Shown here: positions 1-9,910 of the stretch, one piece after another | Layout of the letters: each line of letters starts with the position of its first letter | Position numbering within the stretch: position 1 is the first letter of the stretch | Source of the DNA: Motacilla alba alba | Lineage: Eukaryota; Chordata; Aves; Passeriformes; Motacillidae | NCBI RefSeq assembly: GCF_015832195.1 | Contig: NC_052017.1 | Span: 47,693,652-47,757,651 of the forward strand | DNA: 64,000 nucleotides | Direction of reading: 5' to 3' | Notes under the pieces: generated by a model | Told to the model about the DNA's origin: nothing | The model's database searches: none | Seen by the model: the letters and a program-made list of their open reading frames with translations, nothing else | Program-made: the position numbers and the translations under genes

Positions 1-3000
1 TACTGACTTGGATCACAAATGGTCTTAGTTTCCCTATTCTTCTGAACTAAATAGCTAAATGCAGGTTCCTGTGGATGAGAAAGGGGTTATGAGTCACACA
101 AACAAAAATATGTTAACTTCTTGTGCGTGCTGTAATCCATTAGAAACATTCTTATTCCATGTGGCTTAACCTTGTACTTTCTTACTATTGTAAGTGACAA
201 TAATCAATTAATTGAAGTGTAAATTTGGACCCAGCTCATCAGACTGTCAGAACTGTGTGTTGCAATGCATAAATATAATTTTACATTGTCACCTCTTAAT
301 ATCACTGTACTACGACAATAATAGATTGACTAACTGGGATTGCAGGGCAGTCTTTTGGGGGTTAGTGTAATAAAAGGGAAGGTAAGCTACATGCTCTAAA
401 TTCTCCTCCCTGTTGAGTAGAAAGCCCTTTTGCAGGGACCTCCATATACAGGGAGAGATCTGGCTCTCTTCAGTATGGTCTTATCTTTGCAGATGGTTTG
501 ACCTGCCTGATGTGATTGCTTAGGAGTCCCACTGAGGTCTCTGTCCATGAGATTATCACCTGTGTAGGCTTTCCCCATGAATTCTCCTTGGGGAGAAATT
601 TCAAAATGCCAAATCCCTGTGTCCCTGGATTCCCTCCTTGTCATGTGTGCTTTTTATGGTGAGATGGAGAGGCCATCAAGAATGCTGTTGTGGCTGACTC
701 TGCAAAAGCTTGGGCAAGAAACAAGTTCTGTCCCGGGTAAGAAATGCAAAAGTGATGCTGCAAGCAAGCAGAAAGTAGAGGTGATAGTGCCCTGTTTGCT
801 GTCTGGAATTTTAATTACAGTGGAATGTATTCAAGAGCGATAAGGAAAATATGGATCCTTTATCCATTTTTTCTAAGAATCATAAGCATTATTAATCAGA
901 CTGGAGCTCCCACAAAAGACAGTTTTCAAGTATTCTTAAAGAAAACATAGAAGATGATGTTTCTTATAACGATGCTAAAGTCCATATTTTTTATTATTTG
1001 GGAACTTTCTCAGATAAAATCTACAATTTTCAAATTCTTTCTTTTCCCACAAACCACAGACATAGTTTGCGTTAGAAGTCCTTATTTCAAAAGAGAAGTG
1101 AGCAAGAATTTAAGGAAGATCTACAGCTATATTACATGGAAGACTGACTGCAGTATCTTGGCCCCTCCCTTTTGCATGTATGAATACTACAGGTTGTGGC
1201 CACATTTCCCAAAGATGCAGCAGAGGCTGGGCACCTTGAGTCCTGCTCACCCACTCCTGAAAACAAAAACACATTCCTTACTCTAGCTCTTTCATTCAGG
1301 GCAGAAGTGAAGAACTGAATTTATTCATTAAGCCCAGCTGCTGAACATGGGGAGAGAAACATATTGCCCCTCAGTTTACCTGAAGAGGTGTCCTGAAAAT
1401 CAGTGATGCCTCTCTTGCCTTTCCCAGTACAGCCCCTTTGCTCTGGTGTCACTCACAAGTCCGGCCTGTTCATCAGTACTGACCAGTGTTAGATTAAATG
1501 ACCTTGGGGTAAAAGATGATGTCAGATTGGTATTGCTATTTCTGGTTTACTAGTCTGTTTTTCCCATCCCTCTCTATTTTTCTGGTAGCGTTCCATTTCT
1601 ACAGTAACAATACAGACATAATTAGTACGTATGAACTGCCTGCTTCCAAACACTATGAATTGTGTCATTTAAAAATGTGCCTGTACAAACACTGTCTCAC
1701 ACTGCAGATAAATTTTCTGTTGCCTGAGCCATCAGTGGCAGTGAAAACCAGTGTCTCCAAAATGCTAAGGTTCCTCTTCACTTTACATGAGGCATGAAAT
1801 AAGCTGATATATAGCAAATACAAGTATTTACAGCAGGAACCATGTTCAAAACTTCAAAGCAAGGAAGGGAGAGTAACTTCTAAGCAAGGAGAGGAGTGTA
1901 TTTTTAAAGCTATACTGTCAGCTAGGGCATATAGCTTCTAAAAAATCCATAGAGAGCTTACGTAGGTGTGTAAATACCTAGGGTATTAAAAAAAACAACA
2001 CATCCAGCATCAAATATTGTAATAAAAATGGCAAATATTGAGGCACACGAAGTCAGGCAGCTGAGGTTTGGATTCTATTTCTGTGACTTGCTATGTCACC
2101 CTCATTGAGTGTCTCCATGTTTGAAACTTCTTACTTTTAATATTCATTTAAGGTACCTAAATAGAGTTTATGTACCTTCACTATTTTTTTCCAGCTCTAG
2201 GTTTTGATCAGGTCATCTATTTATGAAGTTCCTACATGTCTTATTGTGCATTGTGCAAGGTTTCACTGGATGTTAATGACCTTTGCAATACCTGAATGAA
2301 AGACATTATTAAATGTAAAATATAAATAAAATATAAAATGTCTCCTTAGAGAAATGTCCTAATGATAAGCATGCCATTCTGTGAGTCTTGCTAGAAGTCG
2401 TAGTTCTGTATGTATTGCTTAGCACAGGTAAAGCTGAAATCTGGAGTGTCAGGGGATGTCAGGCGGTCACAATTTCTACTCATTTGATACCAATGAGTAT
2501 CTCTAATACACGAACACTTTCTAAAACAAGTCATGGAGAATCATCCCACATCATCAAAACATTGCCATTTATAATACACCTATTATCAATGCCCTTTTCC
2601 ACTGCAGTTTCTAATTATTTGAATTTGACACTGATTAAGTATTTTCATGACTTAGAAGCTGAAATAAGGGAGTATGTTAGAGGAAGATAACAGACCTTAC
2701 TTTGGTGAGAATACAATGCTCTTTTCCAAATATGCCCTTTAAATAAAAAGTTAATTCTGCAAAGAAGTTGTCAATTATGTTCATTATCTTCTTTCTTGGT
2801 TAGGCAATAAGTTGCCAAAGGTTTTCAATTTGGATGTCTCCTGGCCTGCTGATCGTGGCTGAGGAAGCTTTGGATCCTGAGTTTTTTATTTGATCTTGTG
2901 AATTTGTTCAGTGCTGTTGTTATGTAAATGCCCGTAATATCACTGTTCAGGCAAAATTATACATTGTCTTGGTTCCACTCGGGTATTAGAATTTGGTTAC

Positions 3001-6000
3001 TATTGGGAACTCTTTCCTTCATGACATTTAAGGAGAAGCATGGATATAAACTGATTTCTTTTTTAGATTTATTTTTGAGGGTGCAGGGTAAATCCTGTGT
3101 TGTTCACATATAGCTTGGCATTTGTTTTTTGTGATTTGAATAATGCCTGTCATTTTTGGTATTTTACTGATGGCTTTTGATTTCTTATTGAAGAGGTCTG
3201 AAATATTAGCTTATGGAGCTCTAACAGCAGCAGACTGTTAGATACCATCACCTTCATTTAGATTAATTCCTTCATCTTTTGCCCCTTGTATTTCATATAC
3301 TCAAGCCATAGAAGATGAGATAGAAATGTGGTTTAGAGAGAACTCAGTATTATTTTTAGTCCTCTGTAAAGGTCAAGGTTTTTTTTTTTTGTCTTTCGTT
3401 CTTATATTAAATGCACTGGGTTTCATTTTTTCTTTAAAAGGAGCCGTGTTAACTGCTGTCTTATTTACAATATAGGTATTTTTTGCAAATATGAAATAAT
3501 CCCTGATAGTTCTGCCAGAAGCAGCAGTGTCGGGTTGCCGGTCACAGCATTTCAGCCTCTGTGTTTCAGCCTCTGTGTCAGTGGAAGCTGCTTTACACCA
3601 CATGATGTGACAAAGTTTAATGTGCCCCAAGCAACCATGGGCTCCTGGGTGTTTGGAATATCCCAGTGACATGGGATATGCATATTCATCTGAAAACTAT
3701 ACACACACTTTTCTTTCTAGACTACAGAAAAATTACATTATAGCAGTGGGCTCCGAGACTTCAAGCCTAATTTGCCACCTCAGGGATTATTAGCAAGTTG
3801 GAAAACAACTGTGTATGAATGACTTTCACATAAAAATGATAGACTAACATTTATGTTATTGAAACCACATTATGAAACTGATATTTCTATGCTGATTTAT
3901 TCAATATCCTAGATTAGATTTCTGGACATTTGGAAGACAGCTCTCATCAGACTTTGTGAATAAACTGATTAAGTTTAAAGTAGCTGATTTTTTGTTGTCA
4001 CAAAGAAATTGTAATTTCTTTTAAATTATGCAAAACAGTGGCAAATAAATATATAGTAGCTCTTGCTACTTCTTCCTCACTTGGCATGGTGTGTATAGGT
4101 GATTTATCACTTTCAAAGCAGTGTATTGTGATAGCAGAAGAGATGATCCTATCTGGGGTATAACCAGATGATCCTATCTGGTTAATAGGTCCACTGTTTC
4201 ACAATAGGTTTTGTGAAAAAAAATGAGGATTTATTTTTAGTGATATATTTTTAAGAATACGACAAGAAACAAACAAAATGCAATTTCCGAGCATGATCAT
4301 CTAGAGAGTAATTCCTCAAGAAGATCAGGTGGAAATTTTGTTTTACATATCTCCTTTAATTTAAGTACAGCCCTTGAAACAGAACAGGTGCCAGCAGAAT
4401 CCCGGGTCTCAAGGGAGGAGAAAAGGGAGACAAAGAGGTGGTTTCTAAGGCAGAAGAAAATTGCTGATTTTAGGACAAGAACAAAAGAAAGTAGGATTTC
4501 TTACTAAAAGAGACTAAACATCCCATTTCCAAGGGTGTACTAACATATCTGTTGTCAGTCATAGCCATCTGTAAGATACTATGTATGAGCTGGTGTCCAA
4601 AACACAGAGACGTGTATTTGGCAACTTCCTGCTGATTCGTCTGTGAAATTCAGCTTTCTTACAGGTTAAAAAGGTATAATTGAGAAGCAAATCTCATGGT
4701 TCTTGTTTATACTTATTAAGAAATGGCAAGGAAGTAGCAGATGGTTTAGTAGAGGAATGGAGTGGTTGAGGTCACTGGCTGGTTAGCTAGTGGATTAAAG
4801 GAAAAATCACTTCACTGACTGATGAAGGTAGAGATGACAATTTTCCAGAGGCAAGTAGAAATGCGGTGTCTTCAGAAGTCTGTATTCACTCCTCATCTGT
4901 TTTTCATTTTAGAATAAGAAATGAGGGTGCCACTGATCTAGTGTTTATTTTTGGGTCATGTTGCATTCTTATTTTGGAAGCCAACTGCAGAGTGATAGTT
5001 AGCTGTTCTAAGGATTTTGCATCTATCAACAGCAAGTCCCTTTAACTGATGTTGTTATGACATTTCACATTGAAAAAGTCACACACAGAAAAGTGGAATG
5101 ACCTGGTGGAGGATCCCAGAGACAGGAACTGAACACAGTCCCTGATTTCTTAAGACAGAGGTAATAATTGAGATGCTGACAAATGCAGAAATCAGTTGTA
5201 ACACTGCTTAAAGGACCGGGTGAAAGATGGGGAATAGCAGAAGACATCTGCCAGTGCCTTTACTGAAGCCAAGATTTCACATGGGCATGGGGTGTGTCAG
5301 AAGAGGTGACCTGTTACACAACACAAACCACATGTGTGAAAATGACTGAAAAGTAACACCTTACTTATGCTCCTCCAGACAGCTCTAATCCTGAAGATCT
5401 GTTGTTCAAAAATAAGTTTGACACACAGAGCAAAAAGATAATGATGATTGCAGGACTGTAGAAAACAACAAGGTCTAGATAAAGGTGTAGGGGAATCCCA
5501 AATGGGATTTGAAAGTTTCTGAGATTTTAAACAAATAGGAAGATTTCAAAAGATGGTGAAGTTATGCTACTTTTTTGGTTATATGTGTTGCAGGGTTTTG
5601 ACAATCTGAGTTTTGACTTGTTTATAAGATGGCTTTTGTCTATGCTTTTATTTTACATAGTTTCACTCACCACATAGTCTAGCCAAATACTAATTCTCCA
5701 TGTCAAAGAGTGAGTAAAGATATTTCAGCTTTATACCCATTTCTTGATTAGCACAGTGAAATGCATTTCAGGGAAAATATTGTTCAAGATCTAGTTTTAC
5801 AAAGGTGTTTGTGTTAGACTCCTATGCTCCCAAAATGATGAAATACCCTGGAAATAAAATCATAGAAGACAAGCTATTAAACAGAGCAGCTTGACAACAC
5901 TTTCAGTAAATGGCAAAAACAAGAGTATAAGGTAAATGTTTAGCATGTTTTGCTTTGTACTGTTCATACAATTTGAGGTCAGAATGACATAACACTACAT

Positions 6001-6594
6001 CTCGTAGTCTGACCTACTGCATATCTCGGGCCACTAAATTTTGCATGTAAGTCCAACTTCCTTGTTGGGATATTGTATTTACCAGTTATTCATACAGTAT
6101 TTACATATTATTTTCCACAGAGACATCTTGTGTTATTAGGAGATTTCCAAAGAATAAAATACAGCTTCCCTGCACAGTTTGTGCCAGTGATTATTCACTC
6201 CCATTGATAACATTTCTTGTTTGAATTTACCCACGTTCAGCTTCCAGACATTGACTTTCTTGTTCATTTCAACTACAAAGTTGAAGAGCCTCTTAGTTTG
6301 TGGTATTTTCACTTGTGAAGGCATGTATGTGCTGTTATCAAGTTGCATCTCCTTTTGTAGCATGGTATGGGGACCAATCTCTATTTATACAACCCTTAAA
6401 TAAGCTTTGCGGCTCATCTCTTCACTTGCATATTTTTTTCACGTGTAGCCAGCATCCCATGGGCAGTCTGGATGAAATAAACGCCATCTCATATTTTATG
6501 TAGCTGTTGGGCAACCAGTTGTTCATGCATCCAGTGTGCACTTTATTTACATCGCTTAGTGCTTGTCTTTTTTAATCCAAGTGAAATTGAAGTT
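1..6594. other. Upstream non-coding DNA, no gene seen
   Basis: AT-rich sequence with only short, unrelated open frames (all under about 110 codons) and no recognisable protein similarity, splice-flanked exon or RNA gene. Small local duplications are visible: a 16-base unit starting 'tttcagcctctgtg' repeated at about 3549-3580, and 'gatgatcctatctgg' repeated at about 4143-4181. By mammalian synteny (from memory) TRANK1 would lie upstream of DCLK3, but I see none of its coding sequence here. Most likely intergenic DNA upstream of the DCLK3 promoter. Confidence 0.6.
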
Positions 6595-6841
6595 TTGTCA
6601 GGGGAGGTTTAGGTTGGGTATCAGGCAAAGGTTCTTCCCCCAGAGGGTGGCTGGGCACTGAAACACACTCCCCAGGGAAGTAAGTGGTCACAGCACCAGC
6701 CTGACAGAGCTCGAGAGCATTTGGGCAATGCTTTCGGGCACATGGTGTGACTCTTGGGGACGGTGGTGCGCAGGGCCAGGAGTTGGACTCGATGATACTT
6801 GAGGATCCCTTCCAACTCAGCATAGTCTGTGATTCTGTGAA
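6595..6841 (+). mobile_element. CR1 LINE 3' end fragment (+ orientation)
   Basis: The sequence follows the well-known 3' untranslated end of avian CR1. It contains 'ggtttaggttgg', 'gttcttcccccagagggtgg', 'ctccccagggaagt', 'ggcacatggtgtgactcttgg', 'gccaggagttggactcgatg', and ends in 'cccttccaactca...gattctgtga', a decayed form of the terminal CR1 octamer repeat. The 5' part is truncated, as is usual for CR1. It ends about 60 bp before the CpG island of DCLK3, so it forms the upstream boundary of the promoter. It is old and diverged, with no intact reverse transcriptase. Confidence 0.88.
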
Positions 6842-7006
6842 TGATTTACCAAGTCTACTTGGCATCTACAAGGCGACAATAAAAGCCTTTTCGCTCATGA
6901 GCGAGCTGGGAGCAATGCCCCGCATCCCGCCACCTGGGGACACCGCGGGAACGCACGGAGCCCCCCGGGCACGTAACAAACACCCGCGCCCGGCCGCGAG
7001 GCGCCC

Positions 7007-7071
7007 GGCTGGGGGGCAAACGAGGACATCCCGGCGGCTGGGGCGCAAACGAGGACATCCCGGCGGCTGGG
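7007..7071 (+). repeat. 29-bp tandem duplication in the promoter island
   Basis: Two adjacent 29-base copies (7007-7035 and 7036-7064) share the core 'gcaaacgaggacatcccgg' and differ at one base; the first 7-8 bases of a third copy follow. The repeat sits 300-360 bp upstream of the exon 1 start codon, inside the CpG island. A repeat of this kind could vary in copy number between individuals and change spacing or number of promoter binding sites; that effect is inference. Confidence 0.9.
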
Positions 7072-7367
7072 GCCGAGCCGGGCGCTGGGGAAAGGCGGGA
7101 GGCGGGCGAGCAGCGGTGCGGGGGCGGGCGGGCGCTGAGGCGGCGGGGCGGTGCCGCCGGCGGGGCAGCCCCGGGGAGGGCGGGCAAGCCCGGGAAGGGG
7201 TGCGGGGGTGTGACCGCCGGTGTGCGGCACCGCCTCCCCGCCGGGTCTCCTCCTTCCTTCCCTCCCTCCCGCTCCCCGTCTGCCCTCGCAGGCGGGAGGC
7301 GGCGCGGAGGGAGCGTGCGGTGCTGTGCGGACAGCCCCTGGCCGGAGCCGAGCCGAGCCCCCGCACC

Positions 7368-7428
7368 ATGCCGGCCGCCGCGCCGCCGCCGCTCCACCCC
7401 GCGGCGGGCGCCTGCTGCCACTGCCAGG
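7368..7428 (+). CDS. DCLK3: DCLK3 coding exon 1 (start codon)
   Basis: This exon encodes the first 20 residues plus the first base of codon 21 (Met-Pro-Ala-Ala-Ala, a proline run, then Cys-Cys-His-Cys-Gln). The start ATG has an A at -3, which fits a good initiation context. The exon ends in 'CAGG' followed by a consensus donor 'gtgagt' at 7429. The split glycine codon (G + GA) joins exactly in frame to exon 2 at 20525, which is strong evidence for the join. The reading frame is also open upstream from 6747, so the start is chosen by context and promoter position, not by an upstream stop. The N-terminus is the least certain part of the gene; an alternative first exon is possible. Confidence 0.78.
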
Positions 7429-9790
7429 GTGAGTGCCCCTTCCCCTTCCCTCAGCCCCTTCCCCGCGGGCAGCCCCCGCGCCGCCCCAGCAGGACCCTGC
7501 TCCGACAGGTCGCCAGCCGGGGGCTCGTTTCGGGAGGAGGGGGCGAGCGGGCGGCGCGGCGCCCCGCCTGAGGGGGACGTGGGGCGGCGGCGGCGAAAGT
7601 TCCTGCCCAGGTCCTTGCGGGGAGCGGGGGAGCGTTTGGGCTGGAAAATGGGGTTGGTGACTGACGGAGGAAGGAAGGTACGATGCCTCTCGGCCGTGGG
7701 ATTGAGGCGAGGGGAGAGAGGTCCCCGGAGGTCCCGAGTTGGGGTGGTTATTTCACCGTTCTCCTTTAATTGCCTGTATTTTGGGTTAAAGAGGAGCCCC
7801 TTCGCCCCCAGAGTTTTGTGTTGTAGGGGAGACTAGCGAAGTGGATTCGCTGGCAAGTGGGTTTCTTTGGGGAGCAGCGGAAGGGGCTGCCGCAGCGCGG
7901 AGAGCCGGTCCCTGGCGCTGGGCGCGCCGCCCGTGCCCCTCTCCGGGGCTGAGCGACACCGGGGCAAGCTTCGGAGTCTGAGTGTGGAGTCAGCTTTTGC
8001 CCCTCGGAAAGGCAGGCACGGTGTCATCTGTGCTGCCCTGAAAATTGAAGATGTGAAGTAACTTGCACTCTTAATAGTCGGCATGAGAGTGCTTCACTGG
8101 GAGCGAATGCTTGCGGGCTGCTCAGAGCACACTGATGCTCTGCGAAGAAAAGTAAATAGAATGCAGCGTAAGGGTTTTAAACCATTGCACAACTGTGTGT
8201 TAAAACACACTTGAGGCCGATGAATCTTCCCGCAGCTGGGAAATCACAGCGGCTGGAGGTGCAGGGGCTCAGAGTGGGGAGTTGTTTCAGATGGAGATGC
8301 TGTGACCTGTGGTAGCCAGACCTCTCTCGGGAAGAATGCTGGCTGTGCCCTTGCATCCCCTGGCTTCTGTAGTTTTATCCGTTGTGTTTGCTTTTGTTTA
8401 ATAACTGAGCAGATATTTATAGGAGAGCAACTCCATAACTTTCCCCCGTGCAGCATTATTTTCTGCCTTCCTCAGGGTACATTCAGTATGCAATGTCAGC
8501 AGGACTGGACGGGCCACTGGTTTGAGCTAATGGAGCAGTTTTCAAGTTGTGAGACACAGTATTTGAGAACAGCCCCATAAACTGAAACTTTTGCTGCGCT
8601 GAGTACTAAACAGTTTCCTTTTTCAAAAAAGGACAAACCCAAACCCAACAAAAAATCCCAGTGCCTTGCAGTAGTGTGAAAAGTTTCTAGCTCCTTTCTC
8701 TGAGCATTTAGATTAAATAAAACCCATCCTGTGTGAGGGTATAAACTGAGAGTTTACCCTTGAACCTGATAATTTGTTATGCGTGTTTTTGATATTAACT
8801 TTATAGAGACATGAAAACGTGCATATATGCAAGTTTGTCTTCCCACCTTCTTGTTTCCTTTTCTTCTATCCCCTCTTTTTTTCTCTTGATGCTTCTTGTG
8901 TTTTTTTCTATGATCTGAATGCAGTTTTGACACTTTGAAATCTTGAGAACTCAGCACACTCCCGAAACAGTCAGCAAGTGAAATGAAGCTTACAAAACAT
9001 ATTACAGCTGCTTTATGTACTAGAAGTGCAGCTATTATAGCAACTCATGCCCTTCTCAAGAGGTAACTGAATTTTATATCTCAGGATGCCACCCTTCAGC
9101 TCTCCAGATAAAACTGTCCTGCTGAGTTAGTCCCTTTCTTGTAGTATAATGGGCGTGGATCTTCTGAAACAGCTTGACTTTTTCCATGAAAATTTTTGTA
9201 GGATGTTCAGGCACATCAGTGGAGAGTTAGCTTCTGATACATTTCCATCTGTGGCTTATTAACCTCAATTGGCTAATTGCACTTAAACTGTCAGCAAAGA
9301 TAAGATAAGTTGGTTTAATTCAAGTTAGTGGCAGCTGTTCAAACCTCTGAATTTAAGCGGTGCTTAAGTTACCTTGTCTAGATTGGGTTTTTTTTATACT
9401 CAAGTTAATTACCTTGGACATGCTAGCATGACTTTTGAATGTATCTTTGTCTGGTAGTGTCACTACAAGCTTTGTGTCTGTTTTCACTGCTGCTTTTTCT
9501 GGTCATGTTCCGCAAAGCATCACGATTTTGGCACCAGCTGGACTTACAGCGCGTGGTGACTAAGGGAAGTTGTGTGGGATTCATTTCCCCATTTTCAGGA
9601 TTACCTAGCTTGGTTTGTTTTCTGCAGAAACATCTATAGTTTTGTAAAACTATGGGAAGTTCATGGTCCTTCCTTCTCTTCCAACAGCTTTAGGGCGAAT
9701 TGAGTTAGTTTCTGTCACTGATTTTCTCATTTCCTTTAACTTAATGATTCCTTGACATTTAGCAACATTTGAAATTAGTGTTACATAGAT

Positions 9791-9838
9791 TTTCTTGTAA
9801 ATAAAATTAGAATCTTTCTTGTAAATATAATTAGAATC
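9791..9838. repeat. 24-bp tandem duplication in intron 1
   Basis: Two adjacent 24-base copies, 9791-9814 and 9815-9838, both starting 'tttcttgtaaat' and ending 'attagaatc', differ at one position. The array lies 35 bp upstream of the long inverted repeat at 9873-9910. It is probably a simple replication-slippage product. Confidence 0.9.
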
Positions 9839-9872
9839 AGAACAGTATGGTGATTTTAGCTGCCTCAGATCT

Positions 9873-9910
9873 CACTGAAGCTAATGTAAAACTTTTAATT
9901 AGCTTCAGTG
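9873..9910. repeat. 38-bp near-perfect inverted repeat
   Basis: The outer arms 'cactgaagctaat' (9873-9885) and 'attagcttcagtg' (9898-9910) are perfect reverse complements of 13 bases. The inner 'taaaa' and 'tttta' also pair around a single C, with only one bulged G at 9886. The result is a hairpin of up to 18 pairs with almost no loop. It is not part of an element I recognise. It may be a slippage- or template-switch-derived quasi-palindrome; function is unknown. Confidence 0.9.

Larger units (their letters stand above)
6890..7660 (+). promoter_or_regulatory. DCLK3: CpG-island promoter of DCLK3
   Basis: A sharp switch to very GC- and CpG-rich sequence surrounds the first coding exon and contrasts with the AT-rich flanks. 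GC boxes of the Sp1 type are visible, for example 'ggggcgggcggg' at about 7121-7132 and 'ggggcgg' at 7145-7151. No convincing TATA box is seen, as expected for an island promoter, so initiation is probably dispersed. The transcription start cannot be fixed from sequence; the 5' UTR probably lies within about 7150-7367. The island extends past the exon 1 donor into intron 1. It also contains a 29-bp tandem duplication, listed separately. Confidence 0.85.

Noticed and set aside
1..6594. TRANK1 3' end expected from mammalian gene order
   Set aside because: No recognisable TRANK1 coding sequence in any frame; the gene may be further upstream or outside the window.
6855..7421. Long open frames of 188 and 167 codons on the minus strand of the CpG island
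   Set aside because: They are Arg/Pro/Gly/Ala-rich shadows of GC-rich DNA that lacks stop codons, overlap the promoter and exon 1, and match no protein family.
7210..7836. 208-codon + strand frame overlapping exon 1
   Set aside because: Different frame from DCLK3, composition driven by the CpG island, runs through the exon 1 donor into intron 1 with no domain.
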